A stretch of 64,000 nt of DNA from Hyphomicrobium sp. (lineage in GTDB: Bacteria; Pseudomonadota; Alphaproteobacteria; Rhizobiales; Hyphomicrobiaceae): assembly GCA_013141015.1 (NCBI GenBank), contig JABFRT010000053.1, positions 57,096-121,095 of the forward strand, read 5' to 3'. A program made the translations under genes and the position numbers. The notes under the pieces were generated by a model. That model was not told the DNA's origin, searched no databases, and saw nothing but the letters and a program-made list of their open reading frames with translations. Position 1 is the first letter of the stretch. Each line of letters begins with the position of its first letter. This document shows positions 46,077 through 53,858 of this stretch, in pieces.

Positions 46077-46084
46077 ACCAGTGG

Positions 46085-47968
46085 TCAGTTGGCCGCGGTC
46101 GTCTGCGGAACTTCGAACACCCAGAACGATCCGCCCTGGCTGACCTGCTTGGTCTGGTCCGCCATGTCGCCGCCCCACAGCGGAACAGCGCCGCCGTAAC
46201 CGGATGCAAGACCGATGTACTGCTTTCCATCCGCTTCCCATGTGACCGGCTGCGAAACGACACCCGAGCCGGTCTGGAACTTCCACAGCTCCTTACCGCT
46301 CTTGGCATCGAATGCCTTCACGTAACCATCGCTGGTGCCGGTCAAAACGAAGCCGCCCTTAGTGGTCAGAACGCCTGCCCACAACGGCATAGCTTCCTTG
46401 TGCTCCCAGACAACCTTGCCGCTCGTTGGGTCCATGGCGCGAAGAACGCCAACGTGATCATCAAACTGCTTATGGATGCGGAAGCCCTGGCCGAGGAACG
46501 CTGCACCCTTCTTGTAGGTGACGTTTTCAGTCCAGTAGTCTTCCTTCCAGTCGTTGGTCGGGATGTAGAACAGTTTGGTATCCTGGTTATAGGCCATTGG
46601 CATCCAGTTGGTGCCACCGAGGAAGTTTGGCGTAACTTCAATCGATTTGCCCTTGGTTTCACCCTCAGCTGGCTTTGGCGGACGTTGACCTTCAACTTCG
46701 TTCGGACGGCCAGTTGCGAGGTTCCAATCCTTTGCCCAAGAAATGCCCGGCACCATCGGATAGATGCCGAAAGCGCCGCCGGCCTGCTTGGAGATCTTGC
46801 CGTCGCGTGCCGTCAGCTTGTCGGTATCGGTAATGAACAGGAAGCCGTTGCGGTCGGCGTGAGCGCCGGCGCGAACAACCTTGCCGTCTTTTTCCATTTC
46901 GAACAGCGTGATCGGATTATTGCCCGAGAAGTCCCACGCGTCGTTCGGCGTGTGCTGGAAGAAGCCGACCGGCTCACCCGTCGACGGCTCAATGTAGACT
47001 TGGCCCGACGTGTAGAGGCTGTCGCCTGGCGAACGATAGTGTGTGTTCCACGGAGCCGGGTTGCCAGTACCGATGACAATCGTGTTGGTCTTCTCGTCGT
47101 AAGTTGCGGTCTGCCAAGGGGCGCCGCCACCATGGTTCCAAGCGTCAACCTTGGTGCCGTCCTTGTTGTTCGGCCACGACGGCGCCTTCGCGTCACCCGT
47201 CGTTGTCGAGTCTTTGCCGTTGAGGCGGCCCATGTGGCCTTCAACGAGCGGACGCATCCAGATTTCCTTGCCGGTATCGGGATCGCGCGCATAGAGACGT
47301 CCAACAACGCCGAACTCGTCGCCCGACGATCCATGGATCAGCAAAACCTTGCCGGTCTTCTGGTCTTTCACGAGCGACGGAGCGCCCGTCATCGTGTAAC
47401 CGGCCGTGTGGTCTTCGAACTTTTCGTTCCAGACGACTTTGCCAGTCTTGCGATCAAGCGCAACGATGCCAGCGTCAAGCGTACCCATGTACAGCTTGTC
47501 GCCGAAGATCGCAGCGCCGCGGTTTACAACGTCGCAGCATGGACGGATATCGTCTGGAAGGCGATGCGAGTAGCTCCACAGCTTCTTGCCGCTCTTAGCA
47601 TCGAGCGCAAACACGCGCGAATATGATGCCGTGACGTAAATCACGCCATCATGAACCAGTGCCTGGGTTTCCTGGCCGCGCTGTTTCTCGTCACCAAACG
47701 AGAAAGACCACGACGGCTTCATCTTGTCGATATTGTTGACGTTGATCTGCTCGAGCGAGCTGTAGCGATGGTTGCGAACGCCCATGCCCCAGCTGACGAC
47801 GTCGCCAGTCGTCTTCTCGTCATTCAAAATATCTTCCCAAGCGACCGGCTTGGTGCCGTCGCCTGCAGCAAACGTGGCGGAGGATCCTGCAGCAGCAGCG
47901 AGAGCAAGGGTCGATGCTGCGGCCAAGAGGATCCGATGGCCGCCCATACGGGGGTGCCGTAAAATCAT
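46085..47968 (-). CDS. PQQ-dependent alcohol dehydrogenase, calcium-type ExaA/PedE-like
   Basis: A 627-residue quinoprotein precursor with a signal peptide ending near ATFAAGD and eight-bladed propeller repeats (e.g. LDAKSGKKLWSY, LDRKTGKVVW, FDAKSGKELWKF). The vicinal disulfide is Cys144-Cys145 (RPCCDVVNRG). The catalytic Asp346 is in DAWDFSGNN. The position two residues on is Ser348, as in ExaA/PedE ethanol dehydrogenases, not the Asp of lanthanide enzymes (XoxF, PedH), so calcium is predicted. Likely substrate is ethanol or other short alcohols; the electron acceptor is probably the nearby PedF-like cytochrome. It is a monocistronic unit ended by a hairpin terminator. Confidence 0.9.
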   Translation of the reverse strand: MILRHPRMGGHRILLAAASTLALAAAAGSSATFAAGDGTKPVAWEDILNDEKTTGDVVSWGMGVRNHRYSSLEQINVNNIDKMKPSWSFSFGDEKQRGQETQALVHDGVIYVTASYSRVFALDAKSGKKLWSYSHRLPDDIRPCCDVVNRGAAIFGDKLYMGTLDAGIVALDRKTGKVVWNEKFEDHTAGYTMTGAPSLVKDQKTGKVLLIHGSSGDEFGVVGRLYARDPDTGKEIWMRPLVEGHMGRLNGKDSTTTGDAKAPSWPNNKDGTKVDAWNHGGGAPWQTATYDEKTNTIVIGTGNPAPWNTHYRSPGDSLYTSGQVYIEPSTGEPVGFFQHTPNDAWDFSGNNPITLFEMEKDGKVVRAGAHADRNGFLFITDTDKLTARDGKISKQAGGAFGIYPMVPGISWAKDWNLATGRPNEVEGQRPPKPAEGETKGKSIEVTPNFLGGTNWMPMAYNQDTKLFYIPTNDWKEDYWTENVTYKKGAAFLGQGFRIHKQFDDHVGVLRAMDPTSGKVVWEHKEAMPLWAGVLTTKGGFVLTGTSDGYVKAFDAKSGKELWKFQTGSGVVSQPVTWEADGKQYIGLASGYGGAVPLWGGDMADQTKQVSQGGSFWVFEVPQTTAAN

Positions 47969-48318
47969 TCGTTTTCTCCCTAAAGTCTTTTTCGAGCGGC
48001 GGCTTTTTCCGCCGCTTCGGAAACAGAGAAAAATATTGAAATGAAAGTGGGGTCTATTGGTCTTTGGAGTAACCCATTGTAGGACTTCCCGATTTTATGG
48101 AAAAATAATCGGGAGGCGAATTCTATTTTACCGCATCAATTCGGGCATTATTCCCGGCCATCAATTCAAACTCCAATAAATGCGGGCTTTCGCATATTTT
48201 TCGCCATTCTATTTCGGACGACTAAAGCCCTATCGCATCTGGCGCCGCGATGCTCACATTCTCGTGTGCCGCAGATGCGAAATATCTTTCGATGATCCTT
48301 TCTGTTTGGTAGGGCGTA
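47969..48318. promoter_or_regulatory. Long upstream region of the ExaA-like gene
   Basis: A 350-bp, locally AT-rich non-coding region (for example around 48010-48230) between two leftward genes. It probably contains the promoter and a long leader of the dehydrogenase gene. I see no gene and cannot assign promoter boxes. Confidence 0.45.
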
Positions 48319-48648
48319 TCACTTCCCCTGCCTGAGCAAATCCGGTGATCCATCAATCAGAATTTGCATGGTATCAACGGCGATTGGCGGGAGGACGCCG
48401 CACTTAGAGTTCGGGGCGATGACGCCTGTGATGCGGACGCGCGTACCTAACTGCAAAACTTCGCTAGCCGGCAATCTTCCATCCAAGGCGTAGACTTTGC
48501 CGTCTTCGAGCGCCACGTGAGGACATTCAACACCGCCTCTGACAACGATACCGATACCGGTGATCTTGTGCGGCTGGTCTGATGCAACCGCGAGAAGCGG
48601 AATGAGGCTGAATGATGCCGCTACCGAGTTGAGCCAACACTCGACCAT
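48319..48648 (-). CDS. Small exported hypothetical protein (OB-fold-like)
   Basis: A 109-residue protein with a signal-like N-terminus (to about AVASDQ). The mature region (KITGIGIVVRGGVECPHVALEDGKVYALDG, in parts, then GTRVRITGVIA) has the strand pattern of small OB-fold proteins that bind oligosaccharide or nucleic acid. One cysteine pair (ECPH, KCGVL) may form a disulfide. It stands alone, in line with the ExaA-like gene downstream. Confidence 0.55.
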   Translation of the reverse strand: MVECWLNSVAASFSLIPLLAVASDQPHKITGIGIVVRGGVECPHVALEDGKVYALDGRLPASEVLQLGTRVRITGVIAPNSKCGVLPPIAVDTMQILIDGSPDLLRQGK

Positions 48649-48840
48649 CGTACTCTAACACTCTGATTAGGGCTGAGACAGGCAGTGCCGATTTGCAGAC
48701 ATGCCAACCGGTTTTTGTATGCCCCTTATTTTTGATCGATGGGCGCCCTCAGAAGAACGGGATTTTCTCCCAATCTCGATCTCAAAGCGCAGCCGCGCGG
48801 ACTGGCAGCCGGTGCATGGGTGCGATGACCGCAAGTGGGC

Positions 48841-49827
48841 TCAGTTGAGTTGGGCCCACTGGAAGCACAGCGCCGGCATATTCCGCAGGGCCGTCCCATC
48901 GATGGCCGCAAAGCGCCCCGGGCGCTCCTCTTGCCGCATGATGCCATTATCGATCACAAAGTGCGCATGCGGCGCCCTGGTGAGATTAATCTGGATAAGC
49001 GTTGCCTGCTGCCAAAGAAAATCGTGAAAACTGCGGTTCTCGTGTTCATCCTTGAAAACCGCCGTGATCATCGCCGGCCGGCCAAGGCGCGCCTCCAGCC
49101 TCTCAGCAAGTCCGCCCGGCATTACGGTATGGGCGTAACCCGCGATCACAACCAGCTTGCCTTTGGTGTCTGCCACCATCTCGCGTTCGATGTATGCGGC
49201 CATCTCGTCGTCATGGCTGAAGCGCTCGCGCATGATGGCTGCGTCGCGCGTCGCCTTCGATACCTGGTCGTTCAGCGCATACTTGATCCACGTGACGGTG
49301 CTGAGGTTGGCCAGGCAGCGATAGACCGGGTCGTTGTGCGTTCTGAAATTGCCCAACGGATTGTTGAAGTCGTAGAAGATCGGATTGATGCCGTACTTTT
49401 TCGCGAGCAAAACTTGGCGGCCAAGGCTGCTGGCAACCAGATATTGCGTGTCGTGGGACCGCGTCCCCGGACTCTCGGGATCGGTAAAGTGCCAACGTCC
49501 AGACCGGATGACATCGCTCGCAAATGCCTCAATATCTGCGTCGGTTTCGACGCCCATAGCCTGCCGCCCGAGAACGCGCGGCATCTCGATAGCAAGGTGG
49601 CGCACGCCGGAATTATGCATTGCGGCAAAAAATGCGTCCGAGGAAAAAAAACGCACTCGCTCGGCCGCCCCGTGTTTTGCGTCTCCAAACACGACCAGAT
49701 CACTGGCACTGAGAACGGAGTGCAGGCTTTCGGGCGGCGTTTCACACAGCGCAGGAGAGGCGTGCGTTGCGAGCATCATCGCCGCCAAATTGAGAATGCG
49801 CTCGATGAATGATCTGCCTTGAACCAC
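48841..49827 (-). CDS. EreA/ChaN-like exported protein
   Basis: A 328-residue protein from GTG 49827, preceded by GGGGGGA, which fits a ribosome site; in-frame residues upstream have no support. The N-terminal hydrophobic stretch ILNLAAMMLATHASPALC suggests export. Motifs resemble the erythromycin-esterase/ChaN-like clan: VVFGDAKHGAAER near residue 43, ERFSHDDEMAAYI and VVIAGYAHTVMPGGL near 230-245, where His/Asp/Glu residues form the active or metal-binding site in relatives. Function could be hydrolase or haem/metal binding. It is followed by other exported proteins on the same strand. Confidence 0.68.
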   Translation of the reverse strand: MVQGRSFIERILNLAAMMLATHASPALCETPPESLHSVLSASDLVVFGDAKHGAAERVRFFSSDAFFAAMHNSGVRHLAIEMPRVLGRQAMGVETDADIEAFASDVIRSGRWHFTDPESPGTRSHDTQYLVASSLGRQVLLAKKYGINPIFYDFNNPLGNFRTHNDPVYRCLANLSTVTWIKYALNDQVSKATRDAAIMRERFSHDDEMAAYIEREMVADTKGKLVVIAGYAHTVMPGGLAERLEARLGRPAMITAVFKDEHENRSFHDFLWQQATLIQINLTRAPHAHFVIDNGIMRQEERPGRFAAIDGTALRNMPALCFQWAQLN

Positions 49828-49865
49828 TGGTCCCCCCGTTCGGCCGGATGAATAACGCTGCTCTA

Positions 49866-50231
49866 TTAGATGTTCTTGTCCGCCACTTGGTTCAGCATTC
49901 CGAAGAACGTACCGGCCCACTTCTCGGCATTTTCAAGAAGGAACGTAAAGCTCTGCACCTTGAGCACGAGGCCGTCCGTGGTCACGACGTTCTCGACGCC
50001 CGGGATCGCGCTGACCGAGTTATAATCGGCGCACGTCTGCTTGCCGGCGGACTTATTCACGGCGTTTGCCGCCATGATCTCGTTTTCGCCCGCCACGCGC
50101 AGGCTGAGGAATGCCATTTGATCCTGGCGCGTGTCGCAAAAATAGCCGCCGACCCGGACCGGTTCAGCAGCAAGTGCGAACGGAATTGAGATGAGGAAGA
50201 TGGGGGCGAATGCGACATGAAGGTGCTTCAC
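49866..50231 (-). CDS. Small exported hypothetical protein
   Basis: A 121-residue exported protein from GTG 50231 (GGAGG upstream with good spacing). The signal peptide ends PFALAAE. The mature domain has two cysteines (YFCDTRQDQ, QTCADYN) and a final helix (LENAEKWAGTFFGMLNQV). It is not a family I recognise. It lies 38 bp upstream of the EreA/ChaN-like gene on the same strand, so the two are probably co-transcribed. Confidence 0.6.
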   Translation of the reverse strand: MKHLHVAFAPIFLISIPFALAAEPVRVGGYFCDTRQDQMAFLSLRVAGENEIMAANAVNKSAGKQTCADYNSVSAIPGVENVVTTDGLVLKVQSFTFLLENAEKWAGTFFGMLNQVADKNI

Positions 50232-50533
50232 GGCGTCCTCCAGATGAAAGCGGCCACGCTCTCGCGTGTTCCGAATTACCTTGGACGTCCTCCAGCACTT
50301 GACCTTTTTGTTGGAGTAGAACTCGATTCGCCCACACACTCAACAGCAGAAAGTGCTTAAGGTTTGCACGGCATTGCTCGTTTCCATTGCATCGAAGCTG
50401 AAATCCAAGATGCCGCCGGCCTTCGCGGCTGCCCACGTTTTGCGCAAAGCTTGCATTGCCGCGGGGTCAACCACTCTGATTCATATTCACAAAAGGGGTT
50501 ATCTCAACCGGTCCACGCAGAAACGCCTGCTCG
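50232..50533. other. Intergenic region, no supported gene
   Basis: About 300 bp between the VWA gene and the next leftward gene. No conserved frame, RNA or strong hairpin is seen beyond the ribosome site of the downstream gene at its left edge. Confidence 0.45.
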
Positions 50534-51292
50534 TCAATGCCGGCCAACCGCATGCAGGCGGGCTGGCGAGAGCATTGAAATTTCCGCGCACGTCAGCGTC
50601 TGGCGCAACGCCTCGCTCAACTCATCGGTAGACTCTGCTGCAACGAACTTACCGCCGGTCACCTCGGCAAGACAGCGCGCGCCAGACTTTTCAGAATTCG
50701 AGGGTAAGCGAAAGCCGATAACGTGGATCTTCAGTTTCGCAAACTCGGCCTTGATCCGCCGTGCCGATTGACATGGGTCGCCGCCACAAGTGTCTTCTCC
50801 ATCGGTCAGCACGACGATCTCTGCAGGCTGAGGGCCGTTTCGAAGCACGTCTACCGCCAGTTCAACAGACCGCGACAGGGCTGTGCGGCCAAACGGTCGA
50901 ATCCGCTCTGCAATATCGATGATCTTGCGGCCCGCATCTGGCGAAGGCTTAAACTTCAGCTCGACGTTGCGGCAACTGTTATCATGTTGTCCAGGCCCAT
51001 AAACGATGAGCCCGATCCGCCGCATTCTGGCAACCTCAGGCAGAACCTGGCTCAATGCCGCTTGGACGCGAAGCATCCTGTTTGGGGCACCCTCCGGAAA
51101 ATCCGACGCCAGCATCGAGCCAGATGCGTCGAGAACAATCATTGCATCACTTGTGCAATGCGCTCCCTCGGACGTGAGCGGATAACGCCTTGCGTCGTTC
51201 CCGGCAAGCGGCAAGGCCACAAGCATCACAACGATTGCTCCAGGCCACCGATTGCCAAACGCTGCAAAACGGCCAGGACTGCGAGGCCTCAC
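50534..51292 (-). CDS. VWA-domain exported or membrane-anchored protein
   Basis: A 252-residue protein with an N-terminal hydrophobic segment (WPGAIVVMLVALPLAG) and a von Willebrand A domain: MIVLDASGSM (MIDAS DxSxS), RIGLIVYGPG, RTALSRSVELAVDVL with the conserved Thr, and EIVVLTDGEDTCGGDPC. The TDGEDTCGGDPC motif is typical of a bacterial VWA subgroup in periplasmic proteins. The start overlaps the upstream stop (ATGA). Calcium- or magnesium-dependent protein binding is expected. Any link with the MxaC/L VWA proteins is only suggested by the neighbourhood. Confidence 0.78.
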   Translation of the reverse strand: MRPRSPGRFAAFGNRWPGAIVVMLVALPLAGNDARRYPLTSEGAHCTSDAMIVLDASGSMLASDFPEGAPNRMLRVQAALSQVLPEVARMRRIGLIVYGPGQHDNSCRNVELKFKPSPDAGRKIIDIAERIRPFGRTALSRSVELAVDVLRNGPQPAEIVVLTDGEDTCGGDPCQSARRIKAEFAKLKIHVIGFRLPSNSEKSGARCLAEVTGGKFVAAESTDELSEALRQTLTCAEISMLSPARLHAVGRH

Positions 51293-51639
51293 TCTCTGCG
51301 ATCCTCATCAATGCTTCCGATGCCAGGATCGCGGGCAACAGTTGAATTGTGGACGAAAATCACGCTGCCGACATGGCGCTGGACGCGCATGTAAACGCTA
51401 AACCCTACGCCGACTTCCGAGTGGTCAAGCAACCGCTCTCCAACATTGAGGAGCACGCACCCAGAGCGATCAGTGTGGCCTGGAACGGAGGAAATCGGCT
51501 TAGTGTCAAATTCAACGGCCTTGGCGCGCGTTCCGCAACCTATAACGCCGGATGCTTTCACCATCCAGACATCGGCATGGGCGGGCGTTGATGCCGCCAG
51601 AACCAAAATTGCGGCAGCATCAATTCGAGCGCGCGGCAT
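51289..51639 (-). CDS. Small exported hypothetical protein
   Basis: A 116-residue protein with a signal peptide (ending PAHADVW). The mature part starts WMVKASGVIGCGTRAKA and has a second cysteine in RSGCVLLNVGERL, probably a disulfide-bonded small beta-rich domain. Family unknown. It is coupled to the downstream VWA gene by a 4-bp overlap, so the products may act together in the periplasm. Confidence 0.6.
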   Translation of the reverse strand: MPRARIDAAAILVLAASTPAHADVWMVKASGVIGCGTRAKAVEFDTKPISSVPGHTDRSGCVLLNVGERLLDHSEVGVGFSVYMRVQRHVGSVIFVHNSTVARDPGIGSIDEDRRE

Positions 51640-51645
51640 ATTTTG

Positions 51646-51828
51646 TTACTCTGCGCCCATAGCCCTGGCGAGCACCGGCCCGGAACACTTGGCGGCATCA
51701 TAACCGACCGAGCCGTCCGGGTTGCATTCGCTTTCAGCAGCCCGCAGCGTGGCCCGAAACCCGGAGATTTCTCTCCTGGTTTCGAGATCCGCCGTGGCCT
51801 CCGGAATTAGTATTTCTTCTCGCACCAT
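51646..51828 (-). CDS. Possible small protein overlapping the EF-hand gene end
   Basis: A 60-residue frame from ATG 51828, starting inside the end of the EF-hand gene (22-bp overlap) and ending 6 bp before the next gene. It reads MVREEILIPEATADLETRRE and then has two cysteines (SECNPDG, AAKCSGP). No signal peptide from this start. The tight packing supports reality, but it may be chance or part of a frameshifted neighbour. Confidence 0.35.
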   Translation of the reverse strand: MVREEILIPEATADLETRREISGFRATLRAAESECNPDGSVGYDAAKCSGPVLARAMGAE

Positions 51829-52112
51829 GAACCCGATGCAGCCTTGCAGGACACGGGGAAGGCCGTTGCCATTTTTTCGGCCGCCGCCCACTCTTCCGCA
51901 TCGACACCGTTGTTCACGTCAGCGTCCATGGCCGTAAATGTCGGCGTTGGGTCGAGTTTCAGTTTCGACGAGTTCGCGTCCCACTCCGTGCGGCTGATCC
52001 GGCCGCTGCCGTCCGCATCAAGCGTCTTGAAATGATCGGCCCAGCCGGCAGCGGCGGCGGCCGTACCAGAAAGCATCAAAGCCGTAGCAATAGCGACCCA
52101 TTTTTTGGTCAT
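51807..52112 (-). CDS. Exported EF-hand protein
   Basis: A 101-residue protein with a signal peptide (ending TAAAAAG) and two EF-hand-like loops. The first, LDADGSGRISRTEW, has the Dx[DN]xG pattern and ends in Glu. The second, MDADVNNGVDAEEW, is similar. A C-terminal cysteine pair (VSCKAAS, SWCEKKY) may be disulfide-linked. It should bind calcium or possibly lanthanide, but lanmodulin-type prolines at the second loop position are absent. It is first in a leftward series with the small proteins and the VWA gene. Confidence 0.78.
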   Translation of the reverse strand: MTKKWVAIATALMLSGTAAAAAGWADHFKTLDADGSGRISRTEWDANSSKLKLDPTPTFTAMDADVNNGVDAEEWAAAEKMATAFPVSCKAASGSWCEKKY

Positions 52113-52839
52113 TGCGTCTTCTCCCTAATACGTCGTTTCCCGAGTACGATAATTGTTGTCTCGACGGTATTGAACATCGCAGGCAACCGTCATGCCACCG
52201 TCTTTCGGCGGCCTCACAACCAGCGCCATCCGGCGACGTTTTATCAATGGCAAACCTTCCAAATCGACCCGGGACAGAGTGGTAAGCGTGCCGGGCACCG
52301 GCGTTGTGTTGCGCTGCAATTCTGGACAATCCGTCCGCCATTTTTAGCGTGCAACAATCGGCAGGAGTCGCGGCAATGGCTCTCGGCCAATGGCGTCGGG
52401 CTTCAGCATTTCGGGCAACGCGTATGCATTGCCCCCGTGCGCTCGCAACCGTTGACGATCAGCCACGGTTCATTCTCTCCTCAGCGCGCCCATAAGGAAA
52501 TTACGGAGCTCCGCGGTCCGTGGAAAACAATTGGGTCACATTGAGGTGCCGGGAAATAATCCCTCACCAATACTAGCTCCAATTTCAGTTTTCCTTCCTC
52601 AACTCTGCATTCTTCGCTGCACGGGAATGCGACCAAGAGCCCATTTTTGGCCCTGATCAAAGTTCGTCTTCGACCGCTCCAACATTGTTCAACCGATCTG
52701 CCGGATTCGCAGATGCCTCAAGCTTCCGGCGCGGCAAACAAACTTTTGGAGATACGTGCGCTCGGCAGGCAGAGCGGTGTGGCTACGTTTACGCAGGAAG
52801 CCGGAGCGTGCGGTTTGTCGGTCGTCGAATGCTTTGAGA
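52113..52839. other. Intergenic region, no supported gene
   Basis: About 730 bp between the EF-hand gene and the IS3 fragment. Several short frames occur on both strands but none shows a ribosome site with a recognisable domain. It may contain debris from the rearrangement that brought the IS fragment, and the promoter of the EF-hand gene. Confidence 0.45.
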
Positions 52840-53275
52840 CCGTTTGCGGCGTGATTTAGCGGAGGTTCTGGCTCATCCGTTTTCGAGTTTAAGCGGCTTT
52901 CGATTGGCGCTGCAATCGTCGTTTGTTGATGGTGTCGCGTTTGATCCTTTCTCGCTGCAACAGGATGGTTTGCCCACGCCCGAAGTAAACGTCGGCTGGC
53001 GTCAGGTTCTTCAGGCTCTCGTGGTAGCGGCTGTGATTGTAGTGCTCGACGAAGTCGCTGATGTGGGCTTCGAGATCGCCTGGCAGGTAGTAGTTTTCGA
53101 GCAGGATGCGGTTCTTCAAGGTCTGATGCCAGCGCTCGATCTTTCCTTGGGTTTGCGGATGATGGGGGGCGCCGCGCACGTGATCCATGCCATTGTCGTC
53201 GAGCCATTCCGCAAGCTCAGCTGAGACGTAGCTCGAACCATTGTCGCTCAGCAGGCGCGGCTTGTGGACGACACG
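52840..53275 (-). mobile_element. IS3-family insertion sequence fragment (3' part of transposase)
   Basis: The minus strand (52889 to about 53275) encodes the C-terminal half of an IS3-family OrfB transposase: LLSDNGSSYVSAELAEWLDD contains the second catalytic Asp, then HHPQTQGKIERWHQTLKN contains the catalytic Glu, and YNHSRYHESLKNLTPADVYF is the family's C-terminal signature. OrfA and the first catalytic Asp are missing, so it cannot transpose. The right end is cut where the frame joins the transporter stump at about 53270-53285. The outer left end near 52840 is approximate because I could not define the terminal repeat. Confidence 0.85.
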
Positions 53276-53691
53276 GGCGGAGCGCGGCGGGTCAGCAGAA
53301 CAACGCAGCCGTCCCATCGCGCATTGAGTTCCTCGTATTTCCATTCCGCCGCTGGTTGGCCCGCCTGCTTGACGAGTACGGACTGGGGGCCCGCCTTGGC
53401 CAAAATAAAGAAAGAACCATCGCGCGCCGTCGCAATCGCCGGCAGTGGCAACCTGTCGAGGCGCTTGATTTTTGATTTCGATTTGCGGGCTTTCAGGCCT
53501 TTGGCTTTGGCGGCCCGCACAATCGCATGCGCCGAAAAAGCTCCGCCGCCCGGCGCGAAGTCGCGGGCCAGCCGATTGGGATCAGCGGGAAGGTCAAAAA
53601 AGCCGAGTAGCTTCACCAGTGCAACGAGCCCGCTGTCGAGAGGCTGAGCCGATGGCCCTGTCGCGGGACTGCCAGCTTTATCCTGTAACAA
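53276..53691 (-). pseudogene. N-terminal stump of a type I secretion ABC transporter (C39-like domain)
   Basis: About 135 codons from a TTG at 53691 encode the N-terminal peptidase-C39-like domain of HlyB/RtxB-type exporters: SGLVALVKLLGFFDLPADP, then FSAHAIVRAAKAKGLKARK, and RLPLPAIATARDGSFFILAK. The usual catalytic cysteine is absent, as in RTX exporters whose C39-like domain only binds substrate. The coding sequence stops at DGCVVLLTRRA, where it meets the IS3 fragment; the membrane and ATPase domains are gone. The start is weak (no ATG). It lies divergent from cas3. Confidence 0.82.
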
Positions 53692-53858
53692 GTGGGGACC
53701 CTACGCCAAACAAAACAAGCCGCTCGTCGGGACCGGCACTACTAACCCGCCCATATTGATCCGACCGAGCCATATCGTTTGCTGGCCACCCTGTCTAGGT
53801 GTGTTCACCCAGCGACGTTGGCATAGTCCAATCTTCTCCAGCCTGCTAACTTAGCGCG

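Noticed and set aside
46085..47968. Possible XoxF (lanthanide methanol dehydrogenase)
   Set aside because: The residue two after the catalytic Asp is Ser (WDFSG), not Asp; the sequence fits ExaA/PedE.
51807..52112. Lanmodulin
   Set aside because: Only two EF-hand loops are seen and the typical Pro at the second loop position is absent; general EF-hand protein is the safer call.
52032..52544. A 170-codon plus-strand frame opposite the EF-hand start
   Set aside because: It overlaps the EF-hand gene antisense, has no domain or ribosome site and unusual composition.
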